Shown: piece after piece, positions 44,700 to 54,200 of the stretch
How positions within the stretch are numbered: position 1 is the stretch's first letter
Layout of the letters: every line of letters starts with the position of its first letter
From: Myxococcales bacterium
Lineage (GTDB): Bacteria > Myxococcota > Myxococcia > Myxococcales > Myxococcaceae
Assembly (NCBI GenBank): GCA_016191815.1
Contig: JACPVI010000048.1
Coordinates: 1 to 64,000 of the forward strand
Direction: 5' to 3'
DNA length: 64,000 nucleotides
Notes under the pieces: model-generated
Databases searched by the model: none
The model's input: only the letters and a program-made list of their open reading frames with translations
What the model was told of the DNA's origin: nothing
Position numbers and translations under genes: made by a program

Positions 44700-45917
44700 A
44701 TGGGCGAGGCGATCTTCACGCCCGAGCAGTTGGCCGAGATCAAGGCCTACTACCGCCCGCTGTACGCCCTGGTGGCGGCGGGGGACCTCCTCGACCTCGC
44801 GATGTTCGCCGTGGTGCTGCGCTGGCTGGTCCGGCCGCTGCACCGCCTCGCCGTCGGCCTGGCCGCGCGCCTCGGACGCCGGCTCCGGTTTCTCCGCACT
44901 GCGCCGGTCGCCCGGGTGCTCCTCCGCGCGACGGAGCGGCTGTGGGGCGGACCGGGCTGGGGCGCCGCGGTGCTGTTCGCGCTTGGCCTGGAGCTGTTCT
45001 ACGCGATCGCGCTCCTGCCCCTGGACGTCTATCTCGGATACTTGCACCCCCGCGGCTTTGGGCTCACCCGCTATACGCCGCTCTCCTTTGCGATCGACCA
45101 CCTCAAGGGGCTTGCGGGGCTGTCCATCGCGACCTCCGCGCTGGCCTTCGGCATGTACGCGCTCGCCCGGAGGCTCCGCCTTTGGTGGCTGGTGCTGGGC
45201 TTGGTGGGCTCGGCGCTCTTGCTCGGCTCGGCCGCGCTGGACCCCTACCGCGGCCAGGTCTTCTTCGATCGGGAGCCGCTCCCGGAAGGAGCGCTCCGGC
45301 AGCGCATCGATGCGCTGATGGAGAAGGCGCAGATCGACTTCCGCGACGTGGTGGTGGAACACACCTCGCGCGTCTCGGTGCGGGTGCAGGCCACCTTCGC
45401 CGGCCAGGGTCCGACCAGGACCATCATCTTGAACGACGAGCTCTTGCGCCACATGACCGACGGCGAGGTGCTGGCCGCGGTGGCTCACGAGGCGGGCCAC
45501 GTCCGCGAATCGCGCTGGCCGCACTACCTGGCGTCGGCCGCGGCCCTGCTCGCCTTCCTCTTCCTCGTGGACCGCGCCTTCCGCTGGTGCGCGGCCAAGG
45601 GGTGGCTCGGCGTCCAGGAGCGCGCCGACATCCGCACCTTGCCTCTGGTGGCGCTGCTCTTCTTCGTGGGCACAGCCTGTCTGAGGCCGGTGACGGCCGC
45701 CTGGAGGCGCGAGCGGGAGCGCCAGGCCGACCTCTACGCGCTCCGCCTGACCGGCGACCCGGCCACCTTCCGCCGGATGCTGGTGAAGGCCGCGCGGGTG
45801 AACAAGATGGATCCCTCGCCGCCGCGCTGGGTGGTGCTCAAGGGGCGCTCGCACCCGCCGTTCGAGGAGCGCCTCGCCCTGGTCGACCGCTTCGAAAAAG
45901 ACGCCGGCGGCAAGTAG
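44700..45917 (+). CDS. M48 family membrane metalloprotease
   Basis: 405 residues. Several N-terminal membrane helices, then zinc motif HEAGH (AAVAHEAGHVRESRWPHYL) and a third ligand in RRERERQADLYALRL (Glu of ExxxD). This is the CAAX-protease (Ste24) group, which also acts in envelope quality control. ATG 44700 begins 28 bases after the lipoprotein stop. Ends with RSHPPFEERLALVDRF, a typical M48 end. Confidence 0.9.
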   Translation: MGEAIFTPEQLAEIKAYYRPLYALVAAGDLLDLAMFAVVLRWLVRPLHRLAVGLAARLGRRLRFLRTAPVARVLLRATERLWGGPGWGAAVLFALGLELFYAIALLPLDVYLGYLHPRGFGLTRYTPLSFAIDHLKGLAGLSIATSALAFGMYALARRLRLWWLVLGLVGSALLLGSAALDPYRGQVFFDREPLPEGALRQRIDALMEKAQIDFRDVVVEHTSRVSVRVQATFAGQGPTRTIILNDELLRHMTDGEVLAAVAHEAGHVRESRWPHYLASAAALLAFLFLVDRAFRWCAAKGWLGVQERADIRTLPLVALLFFVGTACLRPVTAAWRRERERQADLYALRLTGDPATFRRMLVKAARVNKMDPSPPRWVVLKGRSHPPFEERLALVDRFEKDAGGK

Positions 45918-45969
45918 GCCACCCACCGCGCCGCCCTGCACCCGCCCACCTGCCGCCGGCCGCCCCCGA

Positions 45970-45983
45970 GCCTCCTCGGAGGC
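45970..45983. terminator. Short hairpin between convergent genes
   Basis: GCCTC-CTCG-GAGGC in the 71-base gap between the M48 gene and the chaperone gene. No T tract. Confidence 0.35.
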
Positions 45984-45988
45984 AACTG

Positions 45989-46471
45989 CTACCGCTTGTC
46001 CGCCTTCGCCGCCTCCACCGCCATCAACGTGATCGCCTTCACCAGGCCCTTCGCGCGCCGACCGGCCGCCGTCTCTCCGTGGGGGTCGGACTCCACCGCC
46101 TTGGCGAGATCGGTGAAGCCGCCGCGGTCGCCCGACTTGAGCTTGAGCTCGCCGCGGTTGGCGAGGGCCACCGGGTTCTGAGGATCCGTCTCGAGCGAGA
46201 GGGAGTACTCGCTCACCGCGTCCTCGATCCGTCCCAGCTTCTGGTACACCGTGCCCAGCGCGGCGCGGCTGGCGCTGTCCTGGGGGTTTCCCGCAACCAG
46301 CCCCTCGAAGACGATCCGGGCCTCCTCCAGCCGCCCGGCCGCCGCGAGGTCGCACCCCACCTGGGCGATGGCCTTGGCCTCTTCGAAGGTCATCCCTTCC
46401 ACCTCGGCCCAGGTCATCTCTCCGCGGGCGAAGGCGCGGAGCTTGGTCTTCATCTCGGTCTCGGCCTGCAT
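45989..46471 (-). CDS. LcrH/SycD-like T3SS class II chaperone
   Basis: 160 residues. Three TPR-like units match the SycD/LcrH pattern: MTFEEAKAIAQVGCDLAAAG, RLEEARIVFEGLVAGNPQD and GTVYQKLGRIEDAVSEYSLS, then TDPQNPVALANRGELKLKSGD (part: NPVALANRGELKLKSGD). Class II chaperones keep hydrophobic translocators unfolded until secretion. The upstream neighbour on the same strand is exactly a translocator candidate, 36 bases away. ATG 46471 follows GGAGGAG. A plain TPR protein is the alternative. Confidence 0.65.
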   Translation of the reverse strand: MQAETEMKTKLRAFARGEMTWAEVEGMTFEEAKAIAQVGCDLAAAGRLEEARIVFEGLVAGNPQDSASRAALGTVYQKLGRIEDAVSEYSLSLETDPQNPVALANRGELKLKSGDRGGFTDLAKAVESDPHGETAAGRRAKGLVKAITLMAVEAAKADKR

Positions 46472-46507
46472 GGCATCTCCTCCGTTCTTGATGATCCGGC
46501 CCATGGC

Positions 46508-47968
46508 TCACGCCTTCGAGAGGTTGTGGATGGCGGCCTTCGCCATCTCGCTGAACTTGGACGACATGTTGCTCATCAGGTCGAACATCTGCTTTCGGCG
46601 CTCCATCAGGCGCTGGAGCTTGAGGTTGAGCTGCTCCACGTTCTGCTGCGCCTTGGACTCCTTCTGATAGGTCGCCTTCTCGCCTTCGTCCTTCGCCTTG
46701 ACGCGGTCGTCGCGGATCTTCGCCACCGACTCCTGCGCCGAGGCCAGCTCCTCCATGGTTCCGGCGATCTCGTCGTCGATGCTTCCCATGATCATCTGCA
46801 TCACGAGCTGGATCTTCTCCTCCAGGCTCAGTGACGGGTCGTTGAGGATGTCGCGGACGCTGCGGCCGTGGGGCGGCTGTGGATGGACCGGGCCGCAGCT
46901 CGGCGGATCCTCGGGCATCGGGGTGGGCTTCGCCGGCGCGCCCGGCGGAGGGCGGGGGCCGAGCAGCTCGACCAGCTCGCCGGGATGAGGGCGCCGCACC
47001 GAGCCGCTCACCGCGCCGCTCACCACCACCAGCTCGTCCGGCCGGCAGATGGCGTCGAAGTCGATCTTCACCTTGAAGTGCGCCTCGAACTCGGCGCGCA
47101 GCGAGACGTTGTTCCTGAGCATCGTCGCCAGGAAGCCGGCGTAGTCGTCCAGGCCCTTGCCGAGAGCCTGCAGCGGGCCGACCTCGTTGGAGAAGTTGAA
47201 CCGGGTGCGCTCGGCGGCGAAGTACCGGTCCGAGGGAACCCAGCCCAGCACCTCTTCGCTGGTGAGCTTCATCGTGCGGCGCTCACCCTGCCCGTCCCCA
47301 GGCACACCGACCCGGACCGCTCCGGGGCAGGTCGCGGTGGGCGGATTCGCCGGGACAGAGCCCGCGCGGTGGGGCGGCTCCGAGGCCGGGCCGGCCGAGT
47401 TGCCGATCTTGGCCTCGACCTTGCGCAGCTGCGCCTCGATGTCGGTGAGTCCGATGAGGTTGTCCTTGCGGCCCACGCCGGCGGCGAGGTCCAGCTCGTC
47501 GAACCGGTTCGCCTGCAAGAGGTAGTTGGCCGCCTCGCGGACATGCGCCGCGGCGGACTGGTCCCTGGCGACGGCGTTCAGGTCGAACGCGCTGACGCAG
47601 CCGTCGGAGATGGGCAAGCCGAAGGCGGTGTCGACCTGGGTGAAGTTGTCGCGGATGACCTCGAGCGCTTTCTTGTAGCGATGAAGCTCGGCGTCCGCCG
47701 GGGCGTAGCCCCTGCCGGCCACCTCGAGGCTCGAGCCCGGGGCGAACTCGGTCACCGCCGGCGGGTTCTTCAATAGCTCTCCGCCGAGGCCCACCGCCCC
47801 CTGGACGATCATCACCGGGTTGGCGGTGAGGGCGCCGGCGGCGATCTTGGCGATGCTGGTGAGCTTGGGGTCGACGTTCAACGCCTCGCCCACCAGGTCG
47901 ATGCCGATGTTGAGCGGCCCTCCGAGAATCGAGGCCGCGCCACCCTTGAGGAATCCACCGATGTCCAT
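46508..47968 (-). CDS. Putative T3SS translocator (NolX/HrpF-like)
   Basis: 486 residues with no signal peptide. A hydrophobic N-terminal region (AASILGGPLNIGIDLVGEAL, TSIAKIAAGALTANPVMIVQGAVGLGG in part: KIAAGALTANPVMIVQGA) is followed at 110-190 by a NolX/HrpF-like EF-hand module: NFTQVDTAFGLPISDGCVSA, FDLNAVARD, AAHVREAANYLLQANRFDEL and DNLIGLTDIEAQL. The middle is Pro-rich; the last 110 residues are coiled coil (RDDRVKAKDEGEKATYQKES). ATG 47968 follows AGGAG. It pairs with the LcrH-like gene downstream. Inference is from motif and context. Confidence 0.6.
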   Translation of the reverse strand: MDIGGFLKGGAASILGGPLNIGIDLVGEALNVDPKLTSIAKIAAGALTANPVMIVQGAVGLGGELLKNPPAVTEFAPGSSLEVAGRGYAPADAELHRYKKALEVIRDNFTQVDTAFGLPISDGCVSAFDLNAVARDQSAAAHVREAANYLLQANRFDELDLAAGVGRKDNLIGLTDIEAQLRKVEAKIGNSAGPASEPPHRAGSVPANPPTATCPGAVRVGVPGDGQGERRTMKLTSEEVLGWVPSDRYFAAERTRFNFSNEVGPLQALGKGLDDYAGFLATMLRNNVSLRAEFEAHFKVKIDFDAICRPDELVVVSGAVSGSVRRPHPGELVELLGPRPPPGAPAKPTPMPEDPPSCGPVHPQPPHGRSVRDILNDPSLSLEEKIQLVMQMIMGSIDDEIAGTMEELASAQESVAKIRDDRVKAKDEGEKATYQKESKAQQNVEQLNLKLQRLMERRKQMFDLMSNMSSKFSEMAKAAIHNLSKA

Positions 47969-48012
47969 GTGCGTGCTCCTTTGCCGTGGGCTTGGGGTTC
48001 GCGAGGGCACTG

Positions 48013-48028
48013 TGCAGCGCGGGTGCCG
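48013..48028 (-). promoter_or_regulatory. Sigma54-like -24/-12 element upstream of translocator
   Basis: Minus strand reads CGGCACCCGCGCTGCA: GGCAC and TGCA match TGGCACG-N4-TTGCA with canonical GG-N10-GC spacing. ATG 47968 is 44 bases downstream. Confidence 0.45.
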
Positions 48029-48146
48029 GGCGACGTCCGCCGCCAGCCGAGTCGTTTCCAGGCCTTGCGAGGGTGCGCGCGCGCCGAACGTCCGAGATTC
48101 GAGATGGGCGTCCGCGCGCGGAGATTGCAGCTAGAGTTGGGAAGCG

Positions 48147-48578
48147 ATGCGCGCGATGGGCCTCGACGTGGGCAGCAAGACGGTGGGAGTGGCGATCTCC
48201 GACGAGCTGGGGATGACCGCGCAGCCGATCACCACGCTCAAGAGGGAGGGCCTCCGGACGGACGTCTTGGCGCTCTGCGAGCTCGCGAGGCGGCACGACG
48301 TGACGCAGCTCGTCGTGGGCATGCCGCTCCATATGGATGGGACCGAGGGGGCGAGCGCCCGAAAGGCCCGCCGGCTCGGAGACGCGCTGGCGGAGGCGTC
48401 AGGCTTGCCGGCGGTCTATTGGGACGAGCGGCTGTCCACGGTGGCCGCGGAGCGAGTGCTCCTCGAGGCGAACGTCTCGCGCGAGAAGCGGAAGAAGGTG
48501 ATCGACCGGCTGGCGGCCTCGGTCATCTTGCAGGGCTGGCTGGACTCGCGGCCCGGGGCAGAGGAGAGCGCCGAATGA
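48147..48578 (+). CDS. ruvX: RuvX/YqgF Holliday-junction resolvase-like nuclease
   Basis: 143 residues, normal length. RNase H-like fold with Asp7 (LDVGSKTVGVAISD), VVGMPLHMDG, YWDERLSTVAAE and DRLAASVILQGWLDS. In bacteria it acts in 16S rRNA 5' maturation and/or recombination. ATG 48147. The next gene mltG starts by ATGA overlap, a common ruvX-mltG pairing. Confidence 0.93.
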   Translation: MRAMGLDVGSKTVGVAISDELGMTAQPITTLKREGLRTDVLALCELARRHDVTQLVVGMPLHMDGTEGASARKARRLGDALAEASGLPAVYWDERLSTVAAERVLLEANVSREKRKKVIDRLAASVILQGWLDSRPGAEESAE

Positions 48579-49921
48579 AGCGGCTCCTGCTCGCGCTGCT
48601 CTCGTTGGCGCTGTTCGCCGGCGCGGCGGCGGCGGCCTACTTTTGGCTCGAGGGACGGCGGATCCGGGAATTCGCCCGCCAGCCCTACGGGACGCCGGAG
48701 CCGAAGATCGTCGAGATTCCTCCCGGCACCGGGCCGCGCGGGGTTTCGGCGCTTCTGGCCGAGCAGGGAGTGGTGCGCAGCGCGGAGGACCTCTTCGTCT
48801 ATCTCCGGAGCGAGAAGCTGGGCCCGAAGCTCAAGGCCGGGGAGTACGAATTCAAAGGTCCGCTCACGCCGGTGCAGGTGATCGAGAAGATCGTCTCCGG
48901 GCAGGTGAAGGTCTACCGCTTCACCGTGCCGGAGGGGCTGAGGGTGGACGAGACGTTGCCGATCGTGGCGAGGAGCGAGCTGGGGCTGGACCTGCGGGGG
49001 CTGGAGACGATCGCCAAGGCGCCGGAGCGCATCCGGAAGCTGGGGGTACCAGCCGACTCGCTGGAGGGCTTCCTCTACCCGGACACCTACACCTTCGCGC
49101 GCGGGGCGACGGAGGAGGCGGTGTTGGCGAAGATGGTGTCGCGCGCGCTGGAGGAGCACCGCGAGGCCGAGTCGGGACGCAGGCCGGGGGTCGAGCTTCT
49201 GCTGCTCGACGCGATGACCCTGGCGTCGATCATCGAGAAGGAAACCGGCGCGCCGGAGGAGCGCCCGCGGATCGCCTGCGTGTTCCACAACCGGCTGAGG
49301 CTGGGGATGCCGCTGCAGACGGACCCGACGGTGATCTACGCGATGATGCTCCTGCGCGGGCAGTACTCGAAGAACATCACCAAGAAGGACCTGGAGACCA
49401 AGCACCCCTACAACACGTACACGGTGAGGGGGTTGCCGCCGGGGCCGATCGCCAGCGCGGGCGCGGCGGCGATCCGGGCGGCGCTGAATCCCATCGATTG
49501 CAACGACCTCTACTTCGTCTCGCGGAACAACGGCACCCACGTCTTCTGTCCTGACCTGCAGTGCCACAACGCGGCGGTGCAGAAGTGGCAGAAGGAGTTC
49601 CACCGCCGGCCAGATAGACGCCGAGGCCGAGCACTCGGGCCTAACGTTGGCGCGCCCGCGGGCTTCACTCCGAATCGGAGGTGGGACCGGCCTCTGACAA
49701 CGACTCCCGGAGGTAGACGTGAAAAGGCGCCTCGAAGCCGGGCAGCTCGGCGAAGACTCTCCCTCGGAACCGCACGCCGCCGGGCACCAACTCCATGTCC
49801 GCCGCACGCTCCAGCTCCCCTCCGTCGATGCGCACCAGGAGCTTCGGGTCCGCCGAGGCGAGCACCGCCTCGAAGGTGTCGTAGCGGTAGCGCGCCATCC
49901 GCCGCTTCGGCAGTCCAGTGA
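48575..49921 (+). CDS. mltG: Endolytic transglycosylase MltG with abnormal C-terminal extension
   Basis: 448 residues. Membrane anchor at the start (LLALLSLALFAGAAAAAYF), LysM-like part, then the YceG catalytic domain with ASIIEKETGAPEERP (catalytic Glu), VFHNRLRLGMPLQTDPTVIY and YNTYTVRGLPPGPIASAG. It cleaves nascent glycan strands. Normal homologues end near HNAAVQKWQKEF (about residue 345). Here the frame continues for about 100 Arg/Pro-rich residues, overlapping the convergent glycosyltransferase gene (49665-51254) antisense by 257 bases. The extension is probably not conserved: a lost stop codon or frameshift. Confidence 0.9.
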   Translation: MKRLLLALLSLALFAGAAAAAYFWLEGRRIREFARQPYGTPEPKIVEIPPGTGPRGVSALLAEQGVVRSAEDLFVYLRSEKLGPKLKAGEYEFKGPLTPVQVIEKIVSGQVKVYRFTVPEGLRVDETLPIVARSELGLDLRGLETIAKAPERIRKLGVPADSLEGFLYPDTYTFARGATEEAVLAKMVSRALEEHREAESGRRPGVELLLLDAMTLASIIEKETGAPEERPRIACVFHNRLRLGMPLQTDPTVIYAMMLLRGQYSKNITKKDLETKHPYNTYTVRGLPPGPIASAGAAAIRAALNPIDCNDLYFVSRNNGTHVFCPDLQCHNAAVQKWQKEFHRRPDRRRGRALGPNVGAPAGFTPNRRWDRPLTTTPGGRREKAPRSRAARRRLSLGTARRRAPTPCPPHAPAPLRRCAPGASGPPRRAPPRRCRSGSAPSAASAVQ

Positions 49922-51254
49922 AGAAGCCGACCTGGATGTCCCGGTACCGCGGGTCCTTGTCGAGGACGACACTGTTCCCACCACGGGAAAGCTCGGCTCC
50001 TACGAATCGCGCCACCTTCATCAGCGCCGGAGAGTTGGTGGAGACGGGACTCACCGGCCGGAGCGCGTTCCGCCACATGCTCTCCGACCTGAAGGTGAAG
50101 AGTCCCAGCGTTACCGGCAGCGCGAGCGCGAGCGCGAGCGCCGCACCCCCGAGTAGCCGTCGCCGCCGAACGCTCGCCCCGCCCAGCCACTCGAGTCCCA
50201 AGGACAGAAACGGCAACGGCAGAACTAGCTGCAGGGCAGTGAAGCGCGCCAGCGGGACGAAACTGCCCAGGAGCGTGCTCCTCACCGTGAAGTAGGCCGC
50301 CGGAAGCACCGCCATCCAAACGAGCCAGCGCGCCTTGGACACCGTTCGATAGGCCCGCACCATTCCCGCCGCCCCCAAAAGCGCCACCAGCGGGCTCAGC
50401 GTCACCAAAGCCGCCCCCGGCCAGAAGAAGAGGTTCTGCAGCCGGTAGCCGAGCGGGGTCCAGGCCTCCTCTCCATCCGCAAACCACCGGCGATGGAAGT
50501 CGTCGATGTAGCGGATGGGATAGAGCGGATCGCCATGGTCGACCGCGTTCCCCATCAACCACGCCAGAGGGAACGAAAGACAGAGCAGCCCGAAGAGCAC
50601 CGCACGCTTCGCGCCCCGCACGCGATCCTTCCCTTCCAACAAGATCGTGGCGCACATCAGCGGCACCAGCAGCCAGGCGTCGTAGCGGGTGGCGCAGGCG
50701 AGGTTCATCGCGCCTGCGGAAGCCAGCAGCGGCCACAGCCGGACATGCTCGAGCCCGCCCGCAAGCAGCGCAAGCGCACTCAGCACCAGAAAGATCGCCA
50801 GCGACTCGCTGGCCGCGGTCGCGGAGAACTGGATGTGCATCCCCCACGCGGCGAAGCCGGCGCACGCCCAGGCTCCCGCGCGCCAGCCGAAGAGGCGGCG
50901 GCTGAGCGAGTAGAGCGGCACCACCGCCAAGACCCCGAACAGCAGGCTCACCGCCCTCCCCGCGTGCTCGCGAAGAGGAAGCACCTCGAGCGCCGCGCCG
51001 ATCAGGTAGAGGTGCAGCGGGCCGAACTGAAATGCCCCGTCGGCGAAGGAGGAAATCCAGTGGGGGCTGGCGAGCCACTTCTCGGCCAGCTCGGTCCGCG
51101 CCACCGCGTCCCCGTAGAGGTTCTCGGTCCACGGGAACACCGCGAGCCTGGGCAATGCGGCGAGCGCCACCATCGCCGCCGGGAGTTTCCAGCCCGGGTC
51201 CCTCTCCCACCTGGACCCGCCCACGATCATCGGCGTCTGGGGCTGCCCGCTCAC
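49665..51254 (-). CDS. Polytopic GT39/PMT-like glycosyltransferase
   Basis: 529 residues. An early acidic loop (ENLYGDAVARTELAEKW) lies after the first membrane helix, the catalytic-type Asp/Glu position of GT-C enzymes. About ten further helices are visible, then a soluble C-terminal domain (from about 420). GT39-like enzymes transfer sugars from lipid carriers to proteins or glycans in the periplasm. GTG 51254 overlaps the kinase stop as GTGA, so it is coupled to the upstream kinase. Its end overlaps the mltG extension. Confidence 0.78.
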   Translation of the reverse strand: MSGQPQTPMIVGGSRWERDPGWKLPAAMVALAALPRLAVFPWTENLYGDAVARTELAEKWLASPHWISSFADGAFQFGPLHLYLIGAALEVLPLREHAGRAVSLLFGVLAVVPLYSLSRRLFGWRAGAWACAGFAAWGMHIQFSATAASESLAIFLVLSALALLAGGLEHVRLWPLLASAGAMNLACATRYDAWLLVPLMCATILLEGKDRVRGAKRAVLFGLLCLSFPLAWLMGNAVDHGDPLYPIRYIDDFHRRWFADGEEAWTPLGYRLQNLFFWPGAALVTLSPLVALLGAAGMVRAYRTVSKARWLVWMAVLPAAYFTVRSTLLGSFVPLARFTALQLVLPLPFLSLGLEWLGGASVRRRRLLGGAALALALALPVTLGLFTFRSESMWRNALRPVSPVSTNSPALMKVARFVGAELSRGGNSVVLDKDPRYRDIQVGFFTGLPKRRMARYRYDTFEAVLASADPKLLVRIDGGELERAADMELVPGGVRFRGRVFAELPGFEAPFHVYLRESLSEAGPTSDSE

Positions 51255-54200
51255 GCCACCCCACGGCGCATCGCCGCCCGCAAGGATCTCAGCGCCGCCC
51301 GCACGTGCTCCGACCTCTCCGCCGGCGAGGGGCCCCCGCCGGGGTGGTCGGGGTCGGCTCCCGAGGCTGCCTCCGCGCGGCGCACCCGCTCGGCGACGCT
51401 GCGCTCCAAGGCCTCGGCTTGCTGCTCGCCGCCCGCCCGCGAGACCTGTACGCTGCGGACGAATTCCAGGTGAGCTCGGAAGACCTCCAGCGCGTCGAGC
51501 AGCGAGGTGTCGCCCAGCTCGCGCAGCACCGCCTCCGCGTCGGCCAGCTCGGCCTCCGCCTCGTCGAGCCGGCCGAGCAGGGCATCCACCGCGGCGTGCG
51601 CGCCGAGCACCAGCGCCTCGTGCCTGCGGTCCCCCGCTTCCCGAAGCAAGGTCAGCGCCTGGCGGTACCGCACCGACGCCTCGCGAAGGCGGCCGGACTC
51701 TTGCTCGAGCGAGGCCATCCCCGCCAGCGCGATGCCCTCCCAGCGCCGATTGCCGACCTCCCGGTGGATGGTGAGCGCCCGCTCGTAGAAGAGCATCGCC
51801 TGCGCGGGCTGCTCGAGGTCTCGGTGCAAGTCGCCCAGGTTGAGGAGCGCGATCCCTTCCGAGCGGCGGTTTCCCAGCTCGCGGTGAATCGCCAGGGCCG
51901 ACTCGTAGTTCTCCTTCGCTTGCCCATGCAGCCCCTGCTGCTGCTGGAGCACTCCCAGGTTGCTCAGGATGATTCCTTCGAAGCGGCGATCCCCCACCTC
52001 GCGGTGGATCTCCAGTGCCTCCACGTAGCGCGAGAGCGCCAAGGTCACCTTCCCGCGCTCCTGCAGCATCTGCCCCAGGTTCGCCAGCGTCCTCCCCTCC
52101 ATCCGCCGGTCGCCCACGTTTCGCTGCAGCGCGAGCGCCTGCTCGAAGTGCCCGCGCGCATCCTCGATGCGCCCCATCAGCCGCGACACCGAGCCGAGGC
52201 CGAAGCGCGCGCGGCCCTCCAGCTCCAGATCCGCTCCCATGCGCGCCCTCCTTAGCGCCTCGCCGAAATCCGCCGCCGCTTCCGCGAGCCTCCAGCGCGC
52301 CTGCCGGGCCTTGCCGCGAGCCTCGAGGGCCAGCGCCAGCCGCAGCGGCTGCGCGTCTTTGGCCTTGTCGATGGCTGCGTCCAGCATCGGCAGATGCGAG
52401 GAGAACGGGCCCCGGAGCGCCAAGAGCGGGTCCAGCACCAGCACCGCCTCGAGCGCCTGAAAACGCCGCTCCGCCTCACCCGGCGGGGCCGACACTCCTC
52501 GCTGGAAGACCGCGTAGAGGTTTTCCCGCTCCACCGCCAATCCGTCGAGCAGCGCTCCGCTGCTCTCGGCGCCCTCGGAGCAGCGCCTTCCCTGCTCGAT
52601 GTAATAGCGGGCGTGGCGCTCGCAGGCCGCCGCCTCCTCGCGGCCCTTCTGCAGCTTCTCCAGGGCGAACTCGCGGATGCTCTCGTACAGCCCGTAGCGC
52701 AGCTCGCCCTCGCTCCCGGGAGACACGTAGCTTCGCACCAGGCTCTTGGCCCTCAGGGTCATCACGCAGGAGAGGACTTCCTGCGCCCCCGGATAGGAAG
52801 AGAGGTTCACCACCGCCTCGGCCGCGTCGGCGGTGAAGCCACCGCGGAAGAGCGAGCACTGAGCCAGCGCCGCCTGCTCGTAGCCCCGGAGCATCTTCCA
52901 GGACCACTCGATCGCGCCCCTCAGCGTGGCCTGCCGCTCGGTGGCCCCGCGCTTCCCCGCCAGCAGATCGAAGCGGCGCGGAAGCCTTTGGACGAGCTGC
53001 GACGGCGAGAGCACCGCCATCCGCGCGGCAGCCAGCTCGATCGCCAGCGGCATCCCGTCGAGCTGGCGCACGATCTCCGCCACCGCCGCCTCGTCCGCCC
53101 GGTCCAAAAGGTAGCCGGGGCGAACCGCCCGGGCCCGCTCGAGGAACAAAAGCACCGCCTCGGAGGAGTGCACGTCCTCGCCGCCCTCGGGCACCTTGAG
53201 CGGCGGCACCTCGAACACCACCTCGTGGGGGATGCGGAGCACCTCCCGGGAAGTGGCGAGGAACCGGGCCTTGGGAGCTGCGCGCATCCACTGCTCGACG
53301 GCGGCGGCGGCGTTTTGGGCGACCTGCTCCAGGTTGTCGAGCACCAGGAGCGCCGAGCCGCGGGAGGCGATGGCCCTCCCCAGGTGAGCAGCCAGCTCCT
53401 CGGCGCTCTTGCCCGCAGGAAGCTGCACCGAGAGCGCCCGCGCCACCCCGAGGCAGATGCCGTCGAGGTCCTGCGCCTCGGTGAGATCGCAGAACCACAC
53501 CCCTCCCGCGGCGAAGGAGGGGAGCTGCTGGGTGGCAAACTGGTGCGCGAGGCGCGTCTTGCCAGTGCCGCCGGGGCCGAGCAGGGTGAGCAGGCGGGCG
53601 CCCTGGCGGTGGAGTTGGTGCAGCTCGGCCAGCTCGGCCACCCGGCCCACGAAGCTGGTCTGCTGCGGCACCAGGTTGGTGGGGCGCTGGCTGACCTCCG
53701 CCAAGAGCCTGGCCGTCCTCTCGAGGGCGGCGTGCCGCTCGCCCTGGCTCGCTGGGTGGCGCCGAGCCCGCACCCGGGAAGCGCGCTCACCCTCGGAGCT
53801 GCCGTCGCGGAGGTTGACCGTCTCCTCCGAGGGGTTCTCCGCGTCGGTGGAGGTCAGAATCTCTTCGCTGGTGCCTTCGCCCAGCTCGTCGTCCTCGGAC
53901 TCGTCGGCTCCGGCGGGGAACAGGCGGCGAACGTAGGCGCCCACGTCGGAGCGCGAGGCCACCGCCGTGCGTACGGAGAGGAGCTCCTCCAGCGCCGCGG
54001 CAAGTGCGCCCGCCTCCTGGAAGCGATCTTTGGGCGCCTTCTCCAGGGCCCGCAGGACGAGCGCGTCCAGCTCCGTTGGCACCCGGGAGTTGTGGGCGGA
54101 GGGCGGCGAGACCTCGCAGGCCTTCACCAGCTTGAGGGTCGCCGCGTCGGACTTGCCGCGGAAGAGCGAGCGGCCGGCGAGCATCTCCCAGAGCACGATT

